Assembly (NCBI GenBank): GCA_015143295.1
Contig: CM026562.1
Span: 14,350,041-14,414,040, forward strand
DNA length: 64,000 nucleotides
Direction of reading: 5' to 3'
Source: Tetracentron sinense
Lineage: Eukaryota > Streptophyta > Magnoliopsida > Trochodendrales > Trochodendraceae
Position 1 is the first letter of the stretch. Each line of letters starts with the position of its first letter. Below the pieces are notes generated by a model. The model searched no databases and was not told where the DNA came from. It was given only the letters and a program-made list of their open reading frames with translations. The position numbers were made by a program, and so were the translations under genes. Shown one piece after another: positions 35,831-47,522 of the stretch.

Positions 35831-36564
35831 TTAAACAAGACAAGCAAGTAAACAAGCAAACATGCATGATTCTCACAAGACAAGAATAATCTCATAAGAC
35901 ATGTATAGAACCCATGAGAAGCATAAGATGTAAAAAGTAAATTACAAATTCACAAGGTAAGTGAAATATGTTTCAGTTAAAGCATGAACCTAAGGTATGA
36001 GTTAAATATGATGTTCAAGATTATACTTGTTATTTGTTCTTGCTTTCGCACTCTGATATTGTATACATGGATATAATGATGAACTGTACCACGCATGTTA
36101 TGTTACCATTATTACTATTGTTAGCTAGTAGCTTGTACTCGCTGAGTATTTCATACTCAGCCGTACTTTTATGTTGGCAGGTACACTATACGAGATATGG
36201 ATTCTGGTCCCTTAGATCGAGGTAGCTCAGGGAGAGCAGGAGGTTATTCGGATAGTTACCCATATATTTGGAGTCTTGGCATGTGGCCAATGGTTTGGAT
36301 GAGTGAGAGAGAACATGTATTTTGGGTTCTTGAGTCTGGGGATGTTTGTCTCACTTGAGTTGGGGCTCAAGTTAAGAAGTTCATGTTCATGTTGTAAATT
36401 CTATTCAATTATTGTAATCAATTGCACATGGAATATAGTTAAGTCATTAAAGAAATTTTTAGTTTACTATTTTGCATGCCTTGTATACTCTTGCAGGTTT
36501 GACTTAAGGTTAAGTCACGTCGCCAAAGTGTCCTAACTCCTAGGGGGTATTTTGGGGCGTTACA

Positions 36565-37946
36565 ATTGATAAAGAAGAAGAGTTTATGATCTATAACACC
36601 TCAATAGTCAAGGAATTTTTGAGACATATTTCCTGAGAAATTACCAAGACTTGCTCCAGTTCGAGAGATTGATTTTTCGATAGACATTATTCCTGGAACA
36701 AGCCCGATATAGAAAACACCTTAAGATTACACTCCAGACCTTGAAGGAAAATCAATTATTCGCTAAATTTTTGAAGTGCAAATTTTGGCTGGAAAATGTA
36801 TATTTCTTAGGTCACATAATATCCAGTGATGGAATTGCAGTGGATCCTTCCAATATTAGGGCTGTAATGGAGTAAGAAAGGCCAACTAATGTCATAGAGA
36901 TTCGAAGTTTTATACGCCTAGCCAGTTATTAGAAGAGATTTGTTGATGGATTCTCAAGGTTAGCTGCCCCATTAACTAAATTAACAAAGAAAAATGTAAA
37001 ATTTGAGTGGTCACCATTAAGGGAAAGGATTTTCAAGAATGGAAGAGTCAATTGACCACAACTTAATTTTAACAATCCCCTCGGGAATAGGATATTATTA
37101 TAATGTTTCTCAGAAAGGATTGGGTGGTGTATTGATGCAAAATAGAAAAGTGATAGCTAATGCATCTAGGAAGTTGAAGACTCATGAGCACAACTATCCT
37201 ACTCACGATCTTGAGTTATTAGCAAATTGGAGACATTAATTATTTGGAGAAAAGTTGGTAGTATTCACTGACCACAATAGTGGGAGGTATTTATTTTCTC
37301 AAAAAGAACTTAATATGCGACAAGGAAGATAGATGGAGTTCTTGAAAGACTATTACTGTATAATCTAGTATTTATTGTTAAAGAAAATATCATTGCTAAT
37401 GCACTGAGGTGGAAAACAGTTGGATCATTGGCAAGTATTAGAATGAGGATGCGAAAAGTGATTAAAGAATTTTAGATTTGGGATTTGAATGTTGAGGAAA
37501 AAGATCAAAGTCAGTGTTGGTTAATATTCAAGTTCAGCCTGAATAAATACGAAAAATTAAGGAAACACAGGCTCGAGATACTGAATTAATGACACTTAAA
37601 GAAGGTCACTCTAATGATTTCAAAGTTTCATCTGATGAGATTCTAAAATTTTCGAAAACGAAAATAAGTGTCAAGAAATACGGAGTTGTACACCTAGGGA
37701 GTACAAAGATGTACCATAATTTAAAGTCAAATTATTTGTGGAATGGTACGAAGAAAGGCTCATTAAAGTTCTTGATCATAAGAAGCATGTATTGTGGAAC
37801 AAGACAAATTAATTATTACAAAGATTTGTAGCAATATCACGGTCAAGAAGAGACGACTAGGGAGCACGAAATTGAGAACAAGGAAAAGTACCCTCAATTG
37901 TTTGAGTAATCAAGTATGATTTTAATTTTGGGGACAAAATTCCTAT
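36565..37946 (+). pseudogene. Gypsy reverse transcriptase/RNase H remnant with large deletions
   Basis: After the N3 target duplication the frame reads the start of the RT region (REIDFSIDIIPGTSP), then jumps directly to the end of RT (LAGKCIFLRSHNI in a decayed frame). The catalytic palm with its DD motif is missing. RNase H follows ([45 protein letters not shown]), with stops at several places. From about 37560 only the ends of the integrase region remain (GSTKMYHNL, NYYKDL). The core DDE segment is absent. The element must have moved, if it did later, by enzymes supplied in trans. Confidence 0.8.
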
Positions 37947-37959
37947 AAGAAGGGGAGAA
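37947..37959 (+). other. Gypsy polypurine tract
   Basis: AAGAAGGGGAGAA lies immediately before the 3' LTR start TGTAACG, the plus-strand primer position. Confidence 0.85.
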
Positions 37960-40900
37960 TGTAACGACCCAAATATTTTTAGAAATAAAAATATTAAATA
38001 TTTGATTAAGCATATTATTTCATAATTGCTTAAAGTATATGGATATATACTATGTATTAAACCTTATATCAATGCATGTATATATTAAAAATGAGTCATT
38101 AGCTAAGATTATGACATGTGGTAAGTGCCACATGGCAACAACCTAAGGGGGACGATTAAATAAATAAATGGCATTATATTGCTTAATTGTATAATAAGGT
38201 ATTATATATTAAGCTTAATACCTGAATCTAAGTATCTAACACCTAAATAAATAGGATGATGACACATGGTAGAGTGACACTTGTCAATTCCCTAATAGGG
38301 ACGTCCAAGATTAACCAAGGTTAGGGTGATCTAACTAAGAGTAGTTAATCAAAGGATTGAAAAGAAAAAGATGGCATGTCATGGATGTACACAATTCAAT
38401 CATGAGAATCAAATGCCACATGGCATATTCATTTATTGTGTTCATGAAACAAAGTACTAAAGGGAGATGCATGAGATGAACTAGGGAAGCATCAAATCTC
38501 TACCATGAACAATGCTACACACCCACTTTATTAACCCTAGGGGTGTGAACTCAAGCTAAGGGAGGATAATCTTAGGGGGATGAACCATAAGTTTAGTCAT
38601 TAAAGGAATTAATCCTTTGATCATGTACCAAGTTAAGTGCATGAATCTTGATACATTTAACCAGGGTTGGAGGATTAAACTTAGGAGTTAACAATGAATC
38701 TAATTAAATGTAAAAACATGAACCTTATTTATGATGACTCATGTATATTAATGCAAGAGATGAATCTACTTACTAGAGTTAATATAAGGCAAGAAAGATT
38801 CTTGAATTGGGGAGATGCTATACGCCCACCTATGTTTGACCATGAGTTAAGTAACTCACTTTTGGTTAAGTGAACCATGATATTATATAATACATAGAAT
38901 TATGTAAGGACTTACTTTAATAATATACATGTATTAAGGTTTATGATAAATGATTAACCAAGAGTTAAAAAGGGAAACTATGGTTAGGTTAATACATGTG
39001 TTTAGAGATTCATATATTGTAGATGAACCTAATCTAGGGGATGCACCCAAATTAAAGTGATACATGGAATTTATGGGATACATGAACCATGGGTTAATTA
39101 AGGGAGTGAACCAACATTTATGATTGGCCATGACCCTTGCCTATATAAAGGAGACCCCACGCCCACTTTGTGCTCACTTCACTTGACAACTTCTTGAGGG
39201 ACTAGATGACCCCACGCCCACTTCTTGATGCTCATTCCATTTGGTGGAAAGTCATGAAATATTAGAGAGAAAGAAAGGAAAGAGAAAGAGTAAAGAAAGA
39301 AGAAAGAGAGAAAGAAAGAAAATCGTGCCGGTCCAACCAACTTCGGATTTGGAACCCTACGTCCAAAAAAAGTGTAAGTTCTATTCGATGATATTATTCT
39401 GAATAATATTTTAGAATGAAGGTTAGTAAGTAAATTTTGAATTAATATTCTAAATAACGATTTAGAATAGAGGTTAGTATTTTCGAAATAAATACTATGA
39501 GAAGAAATGAATATTCTATTATATTCTGAATAATAATAATAAATTATTATTTGATGATACTATGTTGATATGCTGGAAAATAGTAAAATAATACTATGTT
39601 GATGCTATGTCAGAATGCTGAAAAATAGTAGAAGAATACTGTGCTGAAAATAATAAATACTATGCTATGGTAAGGTGCTAAAAATATAAAGTAATCATAC
39701 TTTATTGCTATATTCTCTTCATATGTTACATTCTAATTTATGATAAGAGAAATGATGTATTTGAAATACGAAAAGGAATTATTCTAAATTATAAAATTAT
39801 AGTTATGAGATAGCTATAGTAAAGATAATTAGAATGAAAAGTGTATAATCATAATGTTGTGATTTATATGAAAGTATTATCTTATAATGTCTTAAAGAGA
39901 AGACAAGGAAAAGATAAATACGCTTATCTTAAAAAGGCCTCAAGATAGTGGCAAGGCAAAGGGATACCATCAGGCAAAAACTCATGAGGGGTTAGTGATA
40001 ATTCCAAGACGGGGTGAGCGTAAGGCAAAAACTCATGAGGGGTTAGTGAAAATTCCAAGACTGTGTGAGCCTAAGACAAAAACTCATGAGGGGTTAATGA
40101 TAACTCCAAGACGGGGTGAGTCTAAGACAAAAACTCATGAGGGGTGAAAACTTCAAGATGGGGTGAGTCTAAAGAGATACCTTGCAGTAATCATCTTGAG
40201 AGGCGAAATTAAGATAAGTTTAGAAGATAAAAAAAAGATAAAGGAAAGATAAAAATTATTTATCTTAAAAAGGTCTCAAGATAGTGACAAGGGAAAGGGA
40301 TATCATTTGGCAAAAACTCATGAGAGGTTAATGAAAACTTCAAGACGGGGTGAGCCTAAGGTAAAAACTCATGAGGGGTTAAGGAAAACTCCAAGACGGG
40401 GTGAGCCTAAGACAAAAACTCATGAGGGGTTAAGGAAAACTCCAAGATGGGATGAGCCTAAGACAAAAACTCATGAGGGGTTAATGATAACTCCAAGACG
40501 GGGTGAGTCTAAAGAGGTACCTTTCAGTGATCAACTTGAGAGACAGAGTTAAGATAAACCGGATCCAAAGTAAAAGATATTTAAAGAAATGTCAGAAGTA
40601 ATATTAAATTGTTTAATATTATATTTTTGTGATAAATTTGTTATCTAAAATTTTATTATGCTTATTTTAACTTATTGTTCAGCATAATATTATGGAATAT
40701 TCTTATTGGGCTTCTTAGCTCACTGACTTTTTATGTCGTCAGATGATCAGTAAAAGAACAACTTGAAAGTGATGTTCAAGGAAAGACAGAGTCGCTTTTG
40801 ATTTTACTGTTATAATTTGTTATATGTTCATTTTGATGTAATTAAGTTGGTTATGTGAACTTTAACTTTAATTATGGACATGGTTATGATGGCTATTGCG

Positions 40901-41039
40901 TATGGATGGATAAGGGTTTAAAAAGTTTTAAATTCCCTTGGTATTTTATTCTTCCTCATTATAAGAGAAAAAAGATCTCACGGACGGATTACTCTTACAT
41001 TTCATTAGTGAAATGTTAAGTTTAAATCGGGTCATAACA
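37960..41039 (+). mobile_element. 3' LTR of Gypsy G1
   Basis: 3080 bp, TGTAACGACCCAAATATTTT to ATCGGGTCATAACA, followed by TSD TTGTA (41040-41044). It contains uninterrupted versions of the N1 and N2 target sites. A paired open frame at 40307-40552 comes from the 51-bp repeat. Confidence 0.92.
39970..40515 (+). repeat. 51-bp repeat arrays in G1 3' LTR
   Basis: Two groups of CAAAAACTCATGAGGGGTTA units (39970-40170 and 40310-40515) are separated by 130 bp. The second group has four units against three in the 5' LTR. Confidence 0.85.
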
Positions 41040-41044
41040 TTGTA

Positions 41045-41912
41045 GGTATGCCTCAAGTCAAGCTCCTCCAAGACAACTTGGTTCTTGTATAGGGGATGCT
41101 CAAGGCACATGATAGGAAACAAAGAGTTTTTCATGTCGTTCACTCCTAAAGATGGAGGATATGTGACCTTCAGGGACAATGCAAAGGGAAAGATCATCGG
41201 CATAAGTAATATTGGTAAGAACAGCTCTACATTTATTGAAAATGTTTTACTTGTTGATGGTCTCAAGCATAACCTTATTAGTATAAGTCAATTATGTGAT
41301 AAGGGATTGAATGTTTTATTCAAATCTAATATGTGCATCATAAAAGACAGAGACAATATTAATACTATGTTTATTGCTCATAGAAATGAAAATGTCTATA
41401 CCATTGATTTTAATGAACTATCTTCTCAAAATATGGTATGCTTTTCAGCCTTATATGAAGCAAGTTGGTTATGGCATAGAAGACTAGGTCATGCTAGTAT
41501 GGATTTACTATCAAAATTATCTAGAAATGATCTTGTTAAAGGATTGCCTAAAACTAAGTTCACTAAAGATAAAGTGTATGATGCATGCTCATTGGGAAAA
41601 CAAATTAAAACATCTTTTAAAAAGAAGAAAGAAATTTCCACTTCTAGACCATTAGAACTATCACATATAGATTTATTTGGTTCTAATGATGTTGCTAGCC
41701 TATGAGGTAAAATATATGCCTTTGTGATTGTTGATGACTACTCTAGATATACTTGGGTATTATTTTTATCTCATAAGAGTGAAGCACATATTTTATTTAC
41801 AAAATTGTGTAAAAGAGTGCAAAATGAAAAAAACTATGCAGTTAATAACATTAGAAGTGATAGAAGTGGAGAATTTAAAAATAAAAAACTAGAATTTTTT
41901 TGTGAAGAAAAT
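41045..41912 (+). pseudogene. Sirevirus protease, GAG-pre-integrase and integrase N-part
   Basis: Continues the Sirevirus Pol. GCSRHMIGN marks the protease, but the residues before it read LYR; the Asp-Ser-Gly expected in Copia proteases is lost. The pre-integrase zinc motif region follows (LWHRRLGHASMDLLS, with DACSLGKQIK where a Cys pair is expected). The integrase core then begins (HIDLFGS, VDDYSRYTWV, IRSDRSGEF), giving two of the three catalytic acidic residues. A stop (TGA) occurs near 41703. N4 interrupts the core just after LEFFCEEN; it resumes at 47523. Confidence 0.85.
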
Positions 41913-43292
41913 TGTAGAGCCCCGGATTTTTTTGCAAACACTGATCATATGAGTGAATAGTGCTTTGCACTAGGCGTGTTCAAGCCAAGGTGTTTTGTGT
42001 GATCTTGACATTTGGTTAATACTAAGGGGAATATATTTTTATGTAAAACATGTGATATGTGTTGTATGAGTTAAGGATTAGGTGTGTTGTGAGCCTTAGG
42101 GGTGAAAACCAAGTTCACATGCACTAAGAATAGTGCTGTGATTAGTGCCAAGGGCACTAGTATTGAAAGGGCCGAAGGCCTTCATTTTAGTTGGGTTTGG
42201 TTAATGAGAGCGAGGGTTTTCACATGGCTTGACTATGATGTGATTTTAGTAAATGAGTCATGGGATGTGAGGTATCTTTGGGAAAGCAAGCAAAGAGTAT
42301 AAAACATACTCTTAAGTGTTAAGTGAATAGTGCATATAGAGGTCAAGGCCTCTATGTATCTTTTTGGATATTCTTAGTGAAATGATGGTTTGATTTGCGT
42401 GTGTTGAGTCTCAGAAAGAGAATAAGTATACTCTAAGTATCTAAACACGTAGGGTATAAAATAACCTAAGTGTGAATGTAGGACCCCGGGAATCAATTTC
42501 ACAATGCTGTGAATAGTGTCAGGGCATTGGAGTTGAAGGTCAAAAGTCTTCTTGTATTGTTATGATGTTATAGAAAGATGATAAGGAGGGTTTTTACCTG
42601 GAGAGTTGTTGGATAGAAATGTGTGGTGTATGTCGGTGCGTTGAAACCAAGACTATAAAATGCTCTAAGTCCTTAGGAGTTTAAACAAAGAGTATGCATG
42701 ACTCGAGATATGTGGGTGATGAAGCAAAGATTAAAAAAGACTCTAGAAGAAATTGAGTGGTGTTAGTGTGCAATGGAAGGGTAAAGGAAATACTCTAAGT
42801 GGGTAAAAGTAAGGGTATAAAATACCTCAAGTGCTTAAAGGTTTGTAAGTAAATAGTGTGTGAATAGTGCTGTAAATAGTGTTTTTCAATGCCTAAAGCC
42901 TTAATGGAATTATGGCTTCATGTTTTAAAATGAAAGGAGGTTTCAAATGAATAAATATATGTATGGAAATTATTTTAGGGTGTTTGGGATAAATGAAAAA
43001 TGAGAGTATAACATACTCCAAATGTCAAAGAAAGGGATGCCTAAACATAGCCTCAGCTTTAAAGAGCTCTAGAGTTCTTGCTGCTGATCGGAATTGAGTG
43101 ATTCTTGAATATTTGGAAAGATATCGAAACCCTATTTGAGGTTCATGTTTATTACATTTTCAGATTTTGAGTCGATGATAGGTCAAACGTCAGATTTTCA
43201 GAAACAAGTCTGCTAAAAATCTGGGCTGCTGAAATCCATTTTCGGACCAGTCAGCTTTATGGGTAATTTGGTCCATGATTAAAGAAGAATTA

Positions 43293-45767
43293 TGTAGAGA
43301 CCCGAATCTTTTTCATGTTTTTATTGCAAGTATTAGGGGTATTATAGTCCTTGTGATGTTTTAATATTTATGTATTTATATCTAATTGGTATACGGTGAT
43401 TAAGGCTTAGTCAAACTTGTAAGCGGAGGGATGTCATAACACACCCTAAACTTTAGGAAGCTCTAGTTTTAGCACCATTTATTAGAATTGAGTGATTCTT
43501 GAACCATTAGAAATGTATTGGAACCCTCTTCGAGATGATGTTTAATGTTTTTCCATATTTTTAGTCTAAGCTAAGTCAAAAGTGGGTTTTTCAATATTTT
43601 GTCTGATGGAATTGCAGATCAGTCAACTTTGGAGAAATTTTGGTCCATAAATGAAGGGGAATTTAGAAATTCTAATGCCATAAATGTTTCTTTTTGAAAG
43701 ACGAATCCAACGCAAGTTGAATCGTCAAAATCCGATGAACGAGTCAAAAGTTATAGCCAAAACAGTATAATGGGTCAGAAATCTGCAAAGCACCAATCGC
43801 TAGGGATCGATGGTACAAAACCGATTGCTCGGTCAGAAGTAGCGATCGATCGGTCCAAAACTGATCGATCGGTATCTATCGACTAGTCCAAAATTTTGTA
43901 TGGGGAAAATTTCCAAAGAATGTATTTTTGACCGAGAGCTCGGTCAAGAGCACTGGTCAATCGGTAGGCAACCGATTGTTCGGTCATAACCACCAATCGC
44001 TCAGTCTTTCATGTTTTTGCAGAATTTTAGTAAGGGCTTTTTAGTCCTTTGGTTCTTAGACCTTGGGGCTATAAATAGGGATCCTATTTCGGGGTATTAG
44101 AATACTCTACCTATTTCTAACCTAATTTGGCAAAAAAGAGAAAAAACCTAGGGTTTTGAGAGAAAGATTTCTTAGGGAAGAAGGAGATTGCTTGGATATT
44201 GCAAGGAGAGCTTGGAAAGCTTCCCCAAATCACCTCGGGAGCATTTTGAATCCAAGGGAAGGATTCCTAAGGTCGATATACAATCCTAATCAAATCTATT
44301 TTAATGTTTTGTGAATGTTAATATGATAGGAATGATAGAATAGAGATTAGATGCATTTTTTCTCAAATTTTCTATGAAGTAAGCTAATTATGGATGGAAA
44401 TATGGATTAGAATGTGGACAGAATGTAGGGAGGATGGGAAATGTATGGAGGATGGGATTAATATGTGGATGTGGACGATATTTGGATTGTATAGATGGTT
44501 TATGGCTTGATGGAATGTTGGAAATGTAGAAGGGCAATGGATTCATAATATGCGTACCCAAAGTGTTTGTGAAAATGCTTGAGAGGATAAATGCTATCAT
44601 ACTCTTATCAAACGGTGGTAAATTGATTATGAATTGTGACATGAATTTTGATAAGATATGTATATGTGATTGTTCGTTAAGTATGTCTAATTACTTGCAT
44701 GAAAATTGATAGTCGGGAAGGTAAGAACTTTGAGGAACATCCCTCAAACCGGGAATTCTCTAACTATTTGGTATGGGACAATATAGTGGAGTTTCCATGG
44801 TAGGAGATCGGAATCTAAGCAATTACCAACTCGAATGTTATTTTCGACACTTAAGCACATATGCACGTGTATGTTAAGATAAGAGTCTCACAAGTCACAC
44901 ATATGGACCACAAGCATGAGCATGGCATACGTATGACATTCTGAATATGGCATGGTCCGTATCCGCCAAGAACGACATGTCAATTACATTTTATTCATAG
45001 GCATGGTTCGTATCCGCTAAGAACGGCATGTCAACCATTTGATTCTTAGATATGGTCCGTATCCGCCAAGAATGGCATGTCACATCATTGTATGATCTGA
45101 ATAAGTGCATAAGCATAAGCATCTCACAAGCACGTGGTCTTATAAGCATAAGCAGCTCATAAGTATATTGTCTTCTAAGTCTAAGATTCTCACAAGTTCA
45201 CGTGTTAAGGTGATGATATGATGTAAATGCGTACACATTCTTCCGTACTCTGATTATGTTATTATGCTATTAGATATGTTTTTACCCAAGTGCAGGTATA
45301 TTATGTTGTTGGTTGGATTTTATATACACCGAGTACTTTTGTACTCAGCCGGACTTTTGTCTTGGTAGTTCTAGAGCAGGAGTACACGACGGAACCGTGG
45401 ATTGAGGAAGCTTACATTGAGGAAGCAGGAGAAGGTGAGCCTTCCGAGGAAGGAGCAGGAGGCTTGGGTGTCTATACCTCTTAGTTTATGCTTTGTTTAG
45501 TTGAGAGAGTTTTGTAATAGACTTTTAGAGGATGTTGCTCAGTAGACTTTTATAGTTGTATTTTTCATACTTGTTGGTTTATAGTGGGTTTTATATGTTG
45601 ACCGTTGACTTGTGCAGGTTGGTTATGGTTTAGATATCAGAATTTTATTACTCTCATTTTTGGAGACTCGTGTAGTAAGCCTTGTATGCATGGATTTTAA
45701 GTAAGTTTAAGTAATGTGACGATTCCAAAGTCCTATTTTAGCCTAGTAGGATTTTGGGGTCGTTAAA
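43293..45767 (+). mobile_element. Solo LTR N5 nested in N4, TSD AATTA
   Basis: 2475 bp, starting TGTAGAGACCCGAATC and ending GGATTTTGGGGTCGTTAAA (the last CA is mutated). Flanked by AATTA at 43288-43292 and 45768-45772. Palindrome cluster 43795-44012, TATAAATA 44070-44077, 34-bp-class repeats 44945-45085 (GGTCCGTATCCGCCAAGAA), stem-loop GAGTAC-TTTT-GTACTC 45331-45346. It is the third nesting level: Sirevirus, N4, N5. Confidence 0.88.
43795..44077 (+). promoter_or_regulatory. N5 promoter: palindrome cluster and TATA box
   Basis: Degenerate units such as AGCGATCGATCGGT and CTGATCGATCGGT occupy 43795-44012. TATAAATA begins 58 bp later at 44070. Function is inferred. Confidence 0.45.
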
Positions 45768-45908
45768 AATTATAAATTTTGCAAAACATGAAAGTTGTTC
45801 CCCTTTAAAATACGAATCCAACGAAAGTTGAATCGTCAAAATTGGATAAGCGAGTGAAAAGTTATGGTCAAAATACCAAAGCTGGAAAAACTCAGGCCTG
45901 TCATAACT

Positions 45909-46080
45909 TCACTAGTCGACGAGGGGACTTCACTAGTCAACGGGTGAGCATCACTCATCGATGAGTCAGCTCCGAAATGGTGAAAAACGACCCTGTAACA
46001 ACCTAGAACTCTTCCACCGACCTCGAGAGATATTTTGAGATATTTTCAAGGACTCTTCCACCGACCTAGAACTATAAATA
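45909..46080 (+). promoter_or_regulatory. N4 promoter: ACTCATCGATGAGT palindrome and TATA box
   Basis: The perfect 14-bp palindrome ACTCATCGATGAGT (45953-45966) follows two related half-decayed units, CACTAGTCGACGAG and CACTAGTCAACGGG. TATAAATA is at 46073-46080, 107 bp further. Confidence 0.45.
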
Positions 46081-47522
46081 AGATATGATTTCGTGGGATT
46101 GATCTACTCAAACCCTAAGCTTGGATTTTTGAGAGATTGAAGAAGAGAAGAAGAAGAAGAACACTTTGATTTCTCAAACCATTCTCCTCAGATCAAAGTG
46201 AAGCTAAATCCTTGCTTCTAAGATTGGTATTTTACTATTTTTGGTGTTTTAGAGCTTGGGTTTTTTTACCCAAGGTGATTCTTAAATTCTTAAATCAAAA
46301 GAGAGGTTTTTGGTTTGTTTTCCAATTAAGGTTCAGGTTTCTCAAAGCTTCAACCACGTTTCTTCAAGCTTGATTCTTGTTCCACAGAAGTGTAAAAACT
46401 TCCTTTTGAGGTAGATACACTCTACTACCTACCATGTGCTATATTTTTAAGAAAACCATGATGCACAGTATATTTCTTGGATGACTTGAATGATGATTTT
46501 TACATGGGATGTAAGCTATCACTACTATTGAGATTTTATGAATATGATTCGATGTTTACAAGCTTTCTAAGTCTATCATGATGTTCATAAGTACTCAATG
46601 CACTCTATACTCACAAGTCTCGCATGATTCGATGATTTCTCACAAGAAAAGGGTATTTCCAAAAGTTCATAAGCAAGGTTTTGATTAAAAGAATTCTCAC
46701 AAGCTCACAAGTGATAAGGCCAAACTATGGGTTGGTAATTGACAAGTTCTAAGATCGTTTCAAAGCTCATAAGGAGTCTCACTATACATGGACTCACAAG
46801 TAGTCATGTCTCACAAGCTCACAAGTTCACAAGCTCACAAGTTTACAAGAAAATCATGCATACTCAGATCCTCGTATGCTCACAAGGAATCCCAACTTTC
46901 ATAAGAATTCACAAAAACTCACAAGAAACATGATTATCACATGACAAGATTTACCTGATTTTGATTTCACACGAATACTGTTAAGAGAATGATTTTTGTA
47001 ACTACTTTCACGAATGTTATTCTCTAAGCTTATGCATGTTCATGATATTATTCATTGTTAGTTAGTAGTTTGTATATCACTGAGTATTCCATGCTCAGCC
47101 GATTATTGACTTCGGCAGGTGCACGTGTTCTATTTGACGTTTGTGGTACAGAGCCTTGGATAGAGGAAGAATACTATGATCTGAAGCCCTCTATGGACCA
47201 CTACTAGGATGATGGATCGCTGGATAAGCGCCTCGACTTTGATTTATGTTAAGAGAGTGAGAGGGATCATATTGATATTTTGTGCATGTTGAGAGTGGGA
47301 CTTGTCTACTCCTTATTTTTGGATATGTTCAATTGGTACAGACTTGGACTGAATTATAGGAGTATTTGATTATAAATAGTTTCCGCTATGTTTTATAACT
47401 TGTATACTTTGATAAGGATGGTAAGTATATGTGCCTTATGCATCATACAGGATGGTATGATATGGCAGTCCGAGCTAAAGTATCCCTAACTCCTAGAGGA
47501 TATTTTGGGTCGCAACAAAAAT

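Larger units (their letters stand above)
33332..36564 (+). mobile_element. Solo LTR N3, TSD ATTGA
   Basis: 3233 bp, TGTAGAAACCCATAGTTC to GGTATTTTGGGGCGTTACA, flanked by ATTGA at 33327-33331 and 36565-36569. GAATAGTG-like words occur at 33365-33600. Palindrome cluster 34124-34230, TATATATA 34275-34282, two minisatellites 35320-35830, stem-loop 36141-36161 followed by GTTGGCAGGTAC. The last 500 bp are close to N1. It splits the Gypsy Pol of G1. No gene is inside. Confidence 0.92.
23391..41044 (+). mobile_element. Ty3/Gypsy LTR retrotransposon G1, nested, with TSD TTGTA
   Basis: Complete insertion: TSD TTGTA at 23391-23395 and 41040-41044, 5' LTR 23396-31187, primer site 31189, gag/protease/RT-RNase H remnants, polypurine tract 37947-37959, 3' LTR 37960-41039. 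It sits in the Sirevirus gag-pol and itself contains N1, N2 and N3. Most of the reverse transcriptase and the integrase core are deleted, so it cannot move by itself. Long LTRs, the Met-type primer site and zinc-knuckle Gag suggest a chromovirus (Tekay/Del-like). By eye the first 300 bp of the two LTRs differ at about a dozen sites, so the insertion is not very recent. Confidence 0.9.
41913..47517 (+). mobile_element. Solo LTR N4, TSD AAAAT, containing N5
   Basis: Flanked by AAAAT at 41908-41912 and 47518-47522. It runs from TGTAGAGCCCCGG to TATTTTGGGTCGCAACA. Without N5 it is about 3.1 kb. A second LTR-like start, TGTAGGACCCCGGGAATC followed by CTGTGAATAGTG, lies inside at 42478, so it may be two joined heads. 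Palindrome cluster 45909-45966, TATAAATA 46073-46080, CACAAG-rich repeats 46600-46930, stem-loop 47079-47099 followed by TTCGGCAGGTGC. It splits the Sirevirus integrase. Confidence 0.88.

Noticed and set aside
33332..36564. N3 as a host gene intron or unknown gene
   Set aside because: TG..CA ends and the ATTGA duplication show it is an insertion.
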